Part shown: positions 43,830-52,751 of the stretch, piece by piece | How the letters are laid out: every line of letters begins with the position of its first letter | Position numbering within the stretch: position 1 is the stretch's first letter | Source: JANQEU01 sp965242805 | GTDB taxonomy: Bacteria > Bacteroidota > Bacteroidia > Cytophagales > Cyclobacteriaceae | Direction of reading: 5' to 3' | DNA length: 64,000 nt | Assembly (NCBI GenBank): GCA_965242805.1 | Contig: CBDETD010000002.1 | Location: forward strand, 248,001-312,000 | The notes under the pieces: generated by a model | Told to the model about the DNA's origin: nothing | The model's database searches: none | Seen by the model: only the letters and a program-made list of their open reading frames with translations | Translations under genes and position numbers: made by a program

Positions 43830-45763
43830 ATCTGGCCAATTGGTTTTTTTAAGGTGATCACAATTTTTGTACCCTGGTCGGACTCTTCTCGTATCGTACC
43901 ACCAAGCTGTTGGGTCAACAGCCGGATCAATTGAGATCCAAATCCATTGCGGGAGTCAGACATTTCATCTTTGCCTACGCCATTGTCGGATACTTCCAGC
44001 TCCATTTTGTCAGAGTCCTGTGCTTGAAGTTGAATTTTAACTATGCCTGTACGGGCATTTGGGAAAGCATATTTGATGGCATTGGTTACAAGCTCATTGA
44101 CGATCAGTCCAATAGGAACAGCCGTGTCCAGGTCCAGGTCGATTGGTTCCATGTCACATTCAATACGTACCAAACCATTGGAGCTATAGGAGTCCAAAAT
44201 ATGTTGGCTTAACTTATCAAAATATCCGCGCATTTCGATTGAGGACAGATTCTTATCACTGTAAAGTTTTTCATGTATGATGCCCATGGAATGAATTCTG
44301 GCCTGGCAACTCTCAAAAGCTTTCTTATCCTGAGCATGTTGTAACTGGGAAGCCTGAAGCTCAAGAAGACTGGAAACTATCTCAAGGTTGTTTTTTACCC
44401 GATGATGAATCTCTTTCAGAAGTGTTTCATTTTGGGTGTTTCGCTCATCCAGTAACTGGTTCTTTTCCGACAATGATTGATTCAGAACTTGTAATTCCCG
44501 ATTACGACGCCTGTTGTTCCTATAGTTCAGGAATATAAGTCCAAGCAACAAAAGAGCCAGTACTGTAATGCCAAGACTAAGATTTCGGACACGTTGTTCA
44601 CGGTCAAGTTGAAGTTGTTGATTTCGAATGGTCTCTTCTTGTTTGGCCGTCTCATAGCGCCTTTGAACCTCGGAAGTAAGGGCATTACTGCGCAAGGTTT
44701 TGATTGAATCGGATAGATGCCATGCCAATTGGCTTTGCTCGAGAGCCTGCTCAAGGTTGCCTATGTCCTTATAACATTGTGCCAGTCGCTGATGCGTCTC
44801 TACCAGGTTTTCATATTCACCGACTTCATACAGATAATTCAACAATTCCCTGTTCATGGAAATTGCCTTTGTGTAGTTGCCTCTTAGTTGGTGGATGTAA
44901 GCAAGGCCATCAGTATAAAATAGAGCCGATTTGGGATTGCTATGTTCCCATTTCAATTGTGCCAGTTTCAATGCCTTGTTATAATCAGACACCGCACTAT
45001 CCAGTTGTCCCAGCGCCAGTTGTGCATCCCCCCGATAGTAGTAGAGTTCCATCCACTGAGACGGGTCAGGGTTTGTGAAGACCTGCAGCCAGTTCAGACT
45101 TTCATTGGCTTTTGCGAGGGCGATTTCTGGTTGCCCGGAGGCAATGTAGGAGGGAACCACATAGGTCAGAGCCCATATCAAATTACTTGTATCCGATACA
45201 GATTCTGCAAGGGTAGATGCACGATTGCCATAGCTAATCGCTTCTTCATGGGCTCCACTTAATTCGAAGGAACCCGCCAGGAGGCTATATGCATTGGAGG
45301 TACTGGAGGGTTGATCGAATTTTTCATAGATTGAAATAGCCTTCATGAAATAGTCTTCAGCTGTCAGAAACATCAGTTGATTGAACGCCACATATCCCAG
45401 TTCCTTGTAACAATCCGCTATTAGTAATTCATCTTCTATATCATTATAGTATACTAATGCGCGTTCGACATGATGTTTAATGGAATCATAGATGAACAAA
45501 TTCCTGTAGATTTTGGCTATAGAAAAATGAGTACTTCCAAGAGTTTCGGGGTCATTTGTGGCTTTCGCTTTTCCCAATACCATCTGCACATAAGGTGAAA
45601 CAGAATCCATATCCATGCGGAGCACGTTGTCTTGTACCCAGTCCAGTATCGAATCAACGGGTTGGTCCTGCAGATTCTTAAGTTGCTGTGATATACCTAA
45701 AGATGAGCTGACTATGATCAGCAGGTAAATAATGAAAATCCTTGGCTTTGAGGTCAAAGACAT
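43826..45763 (-). CDS. TPR sensor histidine kinase (HisKA_2)
   Basis: 645 residues. Signal peptide, then about six TPR units (about 30-370) in the periplasm, one membrane segment (about 395-415: 'LSLGITVLALLLLGLIFL'), a short coiled coil, then HisKA_2 with His pair 453-454 in 'LLKEIHHRVKNNLEIVSSLLELQASQL' and an ATPase domain ('NELVTNAIKYAFP', 'DNGVGKDEM'). Such kinases are common in Bacteroidota and pair with LytTR regulators, as here. The signal is unknown. Confidence 0.92.
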   Translation of the reverse strand: MSLTSKPRIFIIYLLIIVSSSLGISQQLKNLQDQPVDSILDWVQDNVLRMDMDSVSPYVQMVLGKAKATNDPETLGSTHFSIAKIYRNLFIYDSIKHHVERALVYYNDIEDELLIADCYKELGYVAFNQLMFLTAEDYFMKAISIYEKFDQPSSTSNAYSLLAGSFELSGAHEEAISYGNRASTLAESVSDTSNLIWALTYVVPSYIASGQPEIALAKANESLNWLQVFTNPDPSQWMELYYYRGDAQLALGQLDSAVSDYNKALKLAQLKWEHSNPKSALFYTDGLAYIHQLRGNYTKAISMNRELLNYLYEVGEYENLVETHQRLAQCYKDIGNLEQALEQSQLAWHLSDSIKTLRSNALTSEVQRRYETAKQEETIRNQQLQLDREQRVRNLSLGITVLALLLLGLIFLNYRNNRRRNRELQVLNQSLSEKNQLLDERNTQNETLLKEIHHRVKNNLEIVSSLLELQASQLQHAQDKKAFESCQARIHSMGIIHEKLYSDKNLSSIEMRGYFDKLSQHILDSYSSNGLVRIECDMEPIDLDLDTAVPIGLIVNELVTNAIKYAFPNARTGIVKIQLQAQDSDKMELEVSDNGVGKDEMSDSRNGFGSQLIRLLTQQLGGTIREESDQGTKIVITLKKPIGQI

Positions 45764-46477
45764 CTCTAATTATAATCAATTTGGATATAAACAGGTATTT
45801 ATTATTTGGTTAGGTATAAGGACAATATGCTTCTGATGAAATTTCAGAAAAATAAAGAAGAGAGATTCAATCAAGCTTATATCATCAGCAGGGGATTAGT
45901 GTCTACCTGCAAATTCCTTTGGATTACTTTACTTTCTTCCTTGATCTTGCTTCGCAGAAGCGGCTACGCATAGGCGCAGTGAAGAAAGTAACAAAGAAAT
46001 CAATCGGGCCGTCGAGCGGACAGAATAATCGCCTTCAGCCGAACTTGGCCGGACGCTGGCCCGGGTATTATTCATTTATTGAATATTTTCAAAGGAGTTC
46101 ATGAATCTCCTTCGTCGATTTCTGTCAGGCCATCGCGCCCTATCAGGCATGTATCGTCCTAAAATAACATGAATTGTTCTCCAGAGCGTTGGCAGGAAAA
46201 TGGTGAGCGGAGTCCTTCGCCAAAGGCTTCGGCCGCCGGAGAATGAGCGTCCCGATAGATATCGGGAGGCCGCGTTGGGGGAGAGCGATTCAGCCTTGTG
46301 TGACAGGTTAGTTTGGGGAAGGCCGTGGGTTTTTAATTTTCCAAAGACTTTTTTGGCGGTTCGCCGCTGCGATTCGTTTTTTGGTCTCAAAAAATGAAAG
46401 CCACAATGGTGAGCGGAGATCAATAGGGATCTTCATCTCCTCCTGTTCAAATAGCATGAGGTTGTTTCGAAGATGAA
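45764..46477. other. 714-bp repeat-rich non-coding stretch
   Basis: TTACTTTCTTC (from 45927) and GAAGAAAGTAA (from 45981) form an 11-bp inverted repeat around GC-rich 'GCTTCGCAGAAGC'. Further on are the palindrome TCCCGATA-GA-TATCGGGA (46250-46267) and the direct repeat AATGGTGAGCGGAG (46199-46212 and 46405-46418). The base composition is richer in GC than neighbouring genes. Open frames here are low-complexity and antisense to each other; none is a believable gene. It looks like a composite of dispersed Bacteroidota intergenic repeats. Confidence 0.65.
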
Positions 46478-47320
46478 TCAACTATCCGAATATTTCTTTA
46501 AATGATCCAGGATAGCATCCCTGACTTCAGGATAGGCAGCCTGAATCAGCCAGTGCCCTGCATCCAGTTCAATAAAACGATAATCCTCAGGCATGTACTT
46601 ATGGTTTGCCATTGCGGCTGTCTCGCTAATGGCAATATCCCTGTTTCCCCAAATGAATAAGGTAGGGACCTCAATATGGCCAATTCTATGCTCAGGCTTT
46701 CCCTTAAAATTTGCACGGTAGTAATTCAGTGCCCCCTTCAGACACTTCTTATTACGAAATATGCTAAGGTTATATTCAATTTCCTCCGGATCCATTCGTT
46801 TCCAAAGCTTTCTAAATCCCTTGAAATCATTTCTGCGAATGTAGATTTCAGGAAGCATTGGCATCTGAAACCATAACATGTACTGACTTTTCCGTTTTTG
46901 GATGCTGTCCGTCTTCAAGGCCTTAGTGAATGCACTGTTGTGTGGAACGGACAAGGCGCTGTAGCTTATCAACTTATCAGGATGGTTGTAGGCCAGGTAC
47001 CAGCCAATGGCTGCCCCCCAGTCATGGCCGATCAGGTGAAACTTGTCCTGTTTAAGAGCAGCGATTCCCACAATGTCACTAGCTATTTTGCTGATGGTGT
47101 ATTCATACTTGCCTTTTGGGCAGGCATTGGGGCTATACCCACGCATATCCGGGGCAATACAGTAATAACCTTGTGTTGCTAACTCATCCATCAAACCTCT
47201 CCACATGTAGGAACTTTCCGGGAATCCATGCAGGAGCATGATCATGGGATCGGAAGCATTTCCACTTTCGAGGTAGTTAAACTCCAGTTTATCTACTTGT
47301 ATCGTTTTGGATATGGGCAT
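46478..47320 (-). CDS. Alpha/beta hydrolase, epoxide-hydrolase-like
   Basis: 280 residues from ATG 47318-47320; an upstream ATG at 47380 adds a tail not typical of the family. Oxyanion region 'LLHGFPESSYMWRGLMDELA', nucleophile Asp in 'HLIGHDWGAAIGWYLA', acid in the C-terminal half ('VPTLFIWGNRDIAIS') and His in 'LDAGHWLIQAAYP'. The HGFPE motif and the Asp nucleophile point to epoxide hydrolases, and two tyrosines of the cap would be needed to confirm it. No signal peptide. Confidence 0.85.
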   Translation of the reverse strand: MPISKTIQVDKLEFNYLESGNASDPMIMLLHGFPESSYMWRGLMDELATQGYYCIAPDMRGYSPNACPKGKYEYTISKIASDIVGIAALKQDKFHLIGHDWGAAIGWYLAYNHPDKLISYSALSVPHNSAFTKALKTDSIQKRKSQYMLWFQMPMLPEIYIRRNDFKGFRKLWKRMDPEEIEYNLSIFRNKKCLKGALNYYRANFKGKPEHRIGHIEVPTLFIWGNRDIAISETAAMANHKYMPEDYRFIELDAGHWLIQAAYPEVRDAILDHLKKYSDS

Positions 47321-47436
47321 ATAGTAAAAGTAAGTGCAATAATTGATTCGAACTCCGAATTGCCATGAGTTGAAATCCAAACTTTTGATTCCCCATCTGA
47401 AAATGCGTATTTTTAGTTGAAACTACTGCCTGGTCT

Positions 47437-48483
47437 ATGGACATGCGCAAAGAGTACTTTGAAGATTTTATGCTCTTCAAAGATCGCTCGACACTTATAT
47501 GGTCACTACTGGCCCTGGTGGGATTTGCCCTGCTTCCTTTGTTATTGAAAAACTATCACATTTTCATTGCCAACCTGATATTGATCAATGTCATCATCAT
47601 TCTTGGCTTGAATATCCTGATCGGCAATACGGGTCAGATATCACTGGGGCATGCTGGATTTGTTGCAATAGGGGCTTACACCACCGTGATGTTGGATCAA
47701 TCGTATCTGCCATTCTTTCCGTCATTGCTGATTGGAGCTTCCGTCGCTGCTTTGTTTGGATATATACTTGGCATTCCGGCTTTGAAACTGGAAGGCCCAT
47801 ATCTTGCCGTAGCAACTCTGGGTTTCGGACTTGCAGTGACGGTTGTAATTGGAAGGGCTAGCTTCTTCGGTGGGCACATGGGCATGGTAACGCCATCTTT
47901 GACCGTGACGGGTATCTCCATAAAATCAAACGTGGAGTTTTATTTCCTCATCTTGATTGTCGCACTGGTCATGGGAATAATGGCCAGGGTCATGATCAAA
48001 AGCCGGATTGGCAGGGCATTTTCAGCAATACGTGACAGTGATATTGCCGCAACTACACTTGGAGTAAACCTGGTAAAATACAAGACCATGAGCTTCGCCA
48101 TTAGTGCCTTTTACGCTGGTGTGGGTGGAGGATTGTGGGCCTATGTATTGGGCTTTATAAGTCCTGGATTATTCAATCCTACACTATCTATCATGCTACT
48201 GTCCATGGTGGTAGTTGGAGGACTTGGTACGGTTACCGGCTCTGTACTGGGAGCAACAGTAGTGACTCTACTAAATCTTCAAAGCGAAAAGATCCAGGAA
48301 ATTCCATTAATCGGAGATCTATTCGACTGGTTTTCCGAAACATTCATGTCAGTCAGTGGACTACCTAATATCAACTGGGTCTTTATGGGGCTGACGATCA
48401 TAGTCATCATCATATTCGAACCATTGGGATTATACGGTATTTGGATGCGTATCAAGATCTATTTTAAAACCTGGCCCTTCTAG
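47437..48483 (+). CDS. livM: Liv-type ABC transporter permease (LivM-like)
   Basis: 348 residues, about nine membrane segments. Family marker 'LILINVIIILGLNILIGNTGQISLGHAGFVAIGAY' and EAA-like loop 'RAFSAIRDSDIAATTLGVNLVKYKTMSFAISAFYAGVGGGLW'. First gene of a six-gene operon (livM, livH, livG, livF, acyl-CoA ligase, binding protein) with gaps of 1 bp, overlaps of 4 and 1 bp, then 22 and 14 bp. This family imports branched-chain amino acids but also urea, aromatic acids and other solutes; the ligase suggests an organic acid. The symbol denotes family only. Confidence 0.9.
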   Translation: MDMRKEYFEDFMLFKDRSTLIWSLLALVGFALLPLLLKNYHIFIANLILINVIIILGLNILIGNTGQISLGHAGFVAIGAYTTVMLDQSYLPFFPSLLIGASVAALFGYILGIPALKLEGPYLAVATLGFGLAVTVVIGRASFFGGHMGMVTPSLTVTGISIKSNVEFYFLILIVALVMGIMARVMIKSRIGRAFSAIRDSDIAATTLGVNLVKYKTMSFAISAFYAGVGGGLWAYVLGFISPGLFNPTLSIMLLSMVVVGGLGTVTGSVLGATVVTLLNLQSEKIQEIPLIGDLFDWFSETFMSVSGLPNINWVFMGLTIIVIIIFEPLGLYGIWMRIKIYFKTWPF

Positions 48484-48484
48484 T

Positions 48485-49357
48485 ATGTTTTTACAATTAA
48501 TCATAAGCGGGATCGTAGCTGGGAGTATTTATGCTCTGGTGGCACTGGCTATGAGTCTTACATACAAATCCTCGGAAGTCGCCAATTTCGCGCAAGGAGA
48601 GATGGCCATGTTCTCAACCTATGTAGCGTTCGTATTACTGGCCACCTATCAATTGCCGTTTTGGATGGCTTTTGCAGGAGCCATGATTTTTGCATTCTTT
48701 CTAGGGGTGTTCCTGGAGTTTGCGTTGATCCGTCAGGCGAAAGAACCCAATGTGCTCAATTTGTTGATTATCACGCTTGGATTCCAGATCTTCCTTTATG
48801 GCCTGGCAGGATGGAAATGGGGTGCAGATCAGCGAATACTGCAGACACCAGTTTCACAGACCGATGTTGTGTCCCTGGGCACTTTCAATATATCTCAATT
48901 GAATCTTGCAACCGTGATCATAGCAATTCTTCTCATGACTTTGGTTTATGCCTTCTTAAGATATACCAAACTGGGTCTTGCAATAAAAGCTACACAACAG
49001 AATACCAATGCAGCTAAGATCAATGGCATTCCTACCAATCGCATTGTTTCATTCACGTTTGGTATTAGCGCCATCATTGGTGGAGTTGCTGGGGTAATGA
49101 TGGCACCCATTGCTACACTCGATCCCAATATGATGATTGAGCCCTTACTCAAAGGATTTGCTGCAGCTGTCCTGGGAGGTTTCAACAACCTGGCTGGAGT
49201 GGTAGTCGGAGCCTTTATCCTGGGCATCATAGAGAACCTGTTTGGTTTCTATATCTCTACAGAGTTTAAGTCAGTGGTGGCCTTCCTCATCATCATCCTG
49301 GTCCTTTATTTCCGTCCCTCGGGATTGTTTGGCAGACATTATGTACGAAAAGTATGA
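48485..49357 (+). CDS. livH: Liv-type ABC transporter permease (LivH-like)
   Basis: 290 residues, about eight membrane segments. Marker 'IISGIVAGSIYALVALAMSLTYKSSEVANFAQGEMAMFSTYVAF' and 'GLAIKATQQNTNAAKINGIPTNRIVSFTFGISAIIGGVAGVM', the permease loop contacting the ATPases. Starts 1 bp after livM and overlaps livG by 4 bp. Confidence 0.91.
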   Translation: MFLQLIISGIVAGSIYALVALAMSLTYKSSEVANFAQGEMAMFSTYVAFVLLATYQLPFWMAFAGAMIFAFFLGVFLEFALIRQAKEPNVLNLLIITLGFQIFLYGLAGWKWGADQRILQTPVSQTDVVSLGTFNISQLNLATVIIAILLMTLVYAFLRYTKLGLAIKATQQNTNAAKINGIPTNRIVSFTFGISAIIGGVAGVMMAPIATLDPNMMIEPLLKGFAAAVLGGFNNLAGVVVGAFILGIIENLFGFYISTEFKSVVAFLIIILVLYFRPSGLFGRHYVRKV

Positions 49358-50124
49358 GTGAGACCCTGCTTCAAATTGCACACCTGACTAAAAGGTTTGG
49401 AGGACTGACCGCCATCGATGATGTCTCATTTGAAGTGAAGAAAGGGGAGATCTTTTCCATCATTGGTCCAAACGGAGCCGGTAAATCCACACTTTTTAAC
49501 TGCATCAATGGACTGTATCGCCCGACCTCAGGTGACATCACCTTGAAAAATGAAAACATTACAGGCCTAAAGCCCCATGTAATTGCGAGAAAAGGACTCA
49601 GTAGAACGTTTCAGAACCTGGAGCTATTTGCCCATATGACGACTATGCAAAACCTGATGCTGGGCCGACATATATTCATGAAAACCAATTTACTCAACAT
49701 ACCCACTATGTTGTTTAAAAATGGTTTTGCTGCCAAGGATGAAATAGCCCACAGGGAAAAAGTTGAGCACATCATTGACTTATTGGATTTACAAGCGGCT
49801 CGAAATCGTTTCGTATCTCATCTTCCATATGGCAGGCAGAAAGTGGTTGAATTGGGAAGGGCTCTCGCTGCGGAACCTGATATCTTGCTTTTGGACGAAC
49901 CAGCTGCCGGACTTAATCTCGAGGAGAAAGAAGAGCTTGTTTTCTGGATCAAGGATATCAAAGATGAGTTTGATGTTACGATCCTGATGATAGAACACAA
50001 CATGCAGCTGGTGACGTCGATTTCCGATCGGATCATGGCTTTAAATTTTGGTAAGAACATAATAACCGACACTCCAGACAAGGTTGTCAATCACCCGGAG
50101 GTCATAAAGGCATACCTCGGATAA
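49354..50124 (+). CDS. livG: Liv-type ABC ATPase (LivG-like)
   Basis: 256 residues. Walker A 'GPNGAGKSTLFNCING', Walker B 'PDILLLDEPAAGL', with the signature written 'LPYGRQKVVELGRALA' in place of LSGGQ, as usual for LivG, and switch His in 'LMIEHNM'. One of two ATPases of the importer; the next ATPase starts at its stop (1-bp overlap). Confidence 0.93.
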   Translation: MSETLLQIAHLTKRFGGLTAIDDVSFEVKKGEIFSIIGPNGAGKSTLFNCINGLYRPTSGDITLKNENITGLKPHVIARKGLSRTFQNLELFAHMTTMQNLMLGRHIFMKTNLLNIPTMLFKNGFAAKDEIAHREKVEHIIDLLDLQAARNRFVSHLPYGRQKVVELGRALAAEPDILLLDEPAAGLNLEEKEELVFWIKDIKDEFDVTILMIEHNMQLVTSISDRIMALNFGKNIITDTPDKVVNHPEVIKAYLG

Positions 50125-50897
50125 TGGAACCTCTGCTGTCAATCAAAAATATTGAAACCTATTACGACAGGATCCTGGCTCTGAAGGGTATTTCATTGGA
50201 GATAATTCCAAATACCATTACCGCTGTTTTGGGAAATAATGGCGCAGGTAAAACCACCATTCTGAACACGGTAATGGGGCTACTGGACGATCAGCCGGAT
50301 AAAGGTGACATCTTCTTCAAAGGTCAGAGAATTACTCATTTTGAGACGGTTAATGTCGTGAAACGAGGGATAGGTTACGTTCCGGAAGGAAGGGAGGTAT
50401 TCCAGGAATTGACGGTCAAAGAGAACTTGCTGGTAGGTGGATATCAACAAAAAAGGAAGCACGTGAATGAAGGTCTGGAAAAGGCATATGACTATTTCCC
50501 AATCCTTAAAGAAAGAAATAAACAATTGGCGGGAACCCTTTCAGGAGGAGAACAGCAAATGCTGGCAATTGCCCGGGCATTAATGAATCGACCGAAACTG
50601 CTTTTCCTGGATGAGCCCTCATTGGGCCTGTCCCCAATGCTGGTAGAGGAACTCTTTGAGATCATTCAGACTATTGCAAAAACAGGTTTAACTGTTCTTT
50701 TGGTTGAACAGAACGCGAAAAAGGCTCTTGATATATCATCCTACGGATATATTCTGGAAAATGGAAGATTCGTAGCTTCCGGGACAGTCGAAGAGTTACA
50801 GCGAAATGAAGATGTAAAGGAATTCTACCTGGGTATCAAAAGCGAAGTATCCCTAAAAGGAACCCAACGATATAAACGGAAACGCAGGTGGAACTAA
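50124..50897 (+). CDS. livF: Liv-type ABC ATPase (LivF-like)
   Basis: 257 residues. Walker A 'GNNGAGKTTILNTVMG', signature 'LSGGEQQMLAIARALM', Walker B 'KLLFLDEPSLGLSPML'. The extended C-terminal tail 'SLKGTQRYKRKRRWN' is basic and longer than in typical LivF. Confidence 0.93.
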   Translation: MEPLLSIKNIETYYDRILALKGISLEIIPNTITAVLGNNGAGKTTILNTVMGLLDDQPDKGDIFFKGQRITHFETVNVVKRGIGYVPEGREVFQELTVKENLLVGGYQQKRKHVNEGLEKAYDYFPILKERNKQLAGTLSGGEQQMLAIARALMNRPKLLFLDEPSLGLSPMLVEELFEIIQTIAKTGLTVLLVEQNAKKALDISSYGYILENGRFVASGTVEELQRNEDVKEFYLGIKSEVSLKGTQRYKRKRRWN

Positions 50898-50919
50898 TTT
50901 TTATTAAATTATTCACATA

Positions 50920-52737
50920 ATGCCCCAATACAATGTCGATACGATCCCTGGTTTATTCCTTACTACCGCAAACCAATATGCGGAGAAGGTAGCCTTGAGG
51001 CACAAGAAATATGGCATTTGGCAGGATATCACATGGCAAAAGTATAACCATACTGCAGAATCCATTGCCAAGGGGTTATTGTCACTAGGGCTGGATAAGG
51101 ACGATTTTGTTGGCATCATTGGTGATAATTGCCCGGAGTGGCTTTACATCGATATGGGTGTTCAAATGTGTGGGTCCGTTACAGTAGGTATATATACTAC
51201 CAATGCGGCTGACCAGTGCGAATACGTGGTCAACCATGCAGAGTGCAGCATTCTTTTCCTGGAAAATGAAGAGCAGCTTGATAAGTGGCTCATTTTCAGG
51301 GAAAGATCAAAGCAAATAAAGAAAGTCATTATCTGGGACTGGAAGGGACTCAACGACTTTTCGGATAAGGATGTCTTAACATTCGAGGAACTGTTGGATC
51401 TGGGCGAACAGGCAGGAGAGGAGATAAGTGAAAAACTTAGCTCAAACATTCAAAACCTAACACCGGACGACCTTTCTGTTCTTATTTACACCTCAGGCAC
51501 CACTGGACCTCCAAAGGGTGCCATGCTTACACATGGTAATCTCACCTGGATGTCTGATGCTGTTGCCAACATTCATCATAATATGAAGTTGTCTGAAAAG
51601 GACGAGGTCATGTCATTCTTGCCTTTATGCCACATTTTCGAAAGGATGTTCAGTATGATGTCCCATATTCGGCAGGCATATGTAGTAAATTTTGTTGAGA
51701 ACCTGGAAACCATAGCAGAAAACTTAAGGGAGATATCACCCACGATTGGGTATGCCGTACCAAGGATCTGGGAAAAGTATCATGCAAGGATTAACCTTAG
51801 TATTGATGATGCTAACTGGTTCAAGCGATTGGTGGCCAAGATCTGTATTTCCCAGGGGAGAAAATACATTCAACGCAAGATTGATAACAAGCCTGTTCGG
51901 TTGACTGATCGAATGATTCGTTGGGCCTGTGAACATGCTGTATATAAGCACTTACGTCGACATTTAGGAATGGAACGTATGAGATTTGCCCTTTCGGGGG
52001 CAGCTCCTATAGCTCCTGATGTCTTGTTATTCTTTAATGCGATTGGGCTCCATATCCTGGAAGGTTATGGTCAAACTGAATCCGGTGGTGTGACCTCTAG
52101 TATTCGTCTGGGTACTTACAACTTTGGTTCAGTAGGTCTTCCTATTGGGGGAGCTCAGGTTAAATTGAGTGACGAAGGTGAGATATTGGTGAAGTCACCT
52201 GGAGTATTCAAGGGTTACTTTAGGAATGAAGAAGCTACCCATAACACGTTGATAGATGGATGGTTACGATCAAGAGATGTAGGAAAAATTGATGCTCAGG
52301 GCAACATTTATATTACCGACCGAATGAAGGACATCATCATAACGGCAGGCGGCAAAAACATTGCTCCACAATACATTGAAAACAAATTAAAATGCAGCTC
52401 CTATATCAACGATGCTGTGGTAATAGGGGATAAACGAAAGTTTGTGTCAGCGCTTATTGTGTTGGACGAGGAAAACATCAACAAGTTTGCACAGGACAAC
52501 AAGGTGGTCTTTCAGACATACACCGATCTTACTGAGAACTCGAGGATAAATGAACTGATCCAGTCGGAGATAGACATTGTGAATAAGAGTCTATCAAGGG
52601 TGGAATCAGTAAGAAAGTTTGCCATTTTACCGAAGAGGCTGTACCAGGAAGATGGTGATGTGACACCCACGATGAAAGTCAAGCGCAAGGCCATCAATGA
52701 AAACTACGAAGAACTTATAGAATCCATGTATCACTAA
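50920..52737 (+). CDS. AMP-dependent acyl-CoA ligase (long-chain type)
   Basis: 605 residues, usual length for the long-chain acyl-CoA synthetase family. P-loop 'LIYTSGTTGPPKGAMLTHGN' about residue 190, adenylate motif 'LEGYGQTES' and 'GWLRSRDVGKIDAQGNIYITDRMKDIIITAGGKNIAPQYIENKL' with the hinge Lys/Arg and catalytic Lys in the C-terminal subdomain. It activates a carboxylic acid with ATP and CoA. Its place inside a Liv importer operon, 22 bp after livF and 14 bp before the binding protein, suggests the imported solute is immediately converted to a CoA thioester. Confidence 0.9.
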   Translation: MPQYNVDTIPGLFLTTANQYAEKVALRHKKYGIWQDITWQKYNHTAESIAKGLLSLGLDKDDFVGIIGDNCPEWLYIDMGVQMCGSVTVGIYTTNAADQCEYVVNHAECSILFLENEEQLDKWLIFRERSKQIKKVIIWDWKGLNDFSDKDVLTFEELLDLGEQAGEEISEKLSSNIQNLTPDDLSVLIYTSGTTGPPKGAMLTHGNLTWMSDAVANIHHNMKLSEKDEVMSFLPLCHIFERMFSMMSHIRQAYVVNFVENLETIAENLREISPTIGYAVPRIWEKYHARINLSIDDANWFKRLVAKICISQGRKYIQRKIDNKPVRLTDRMIRWACEHAVYKHLRRHLGMERMRFALSGAAPIAPDVLLFFNAIGLHILEGYGQTESGGVTSSIRLGTYNFGSVGLPIGGAQVKLSDEGEILVKSPGVFKGYFRNEEATHNTLIDGWLRSRDVGKIDAQGNIYITDRMKDIIITAGGKNIAPQYIENKLKCSSYINDAVVIGDKRKFVSALIVLDEENINKFAQDNKVVFQTYTDLTENSRINELIQSEIDIVNKSLSRVESVRKFAILPKRLYQEDGDVTPTMKVKRKAINENYEELIESMYH

Positions 52738-52751
52738 TTATAAAAACTAAC

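Noticed and set aside
46076..46423. 115-codon frame on the minus strand in the repeat-rich stretch
   Set aside because: Arg/Ser-rich product made of the palindromes; overlaps another frame on the opposite strand; no promoter or family. Similar frames are typical artefacts in dispersed repeats.
45764..46477. Insertion sequence remnant
   Set aside because: No transposase fragment and no matching terminal repeats at the ends could be found; only intergenic repeat motifs are visible.
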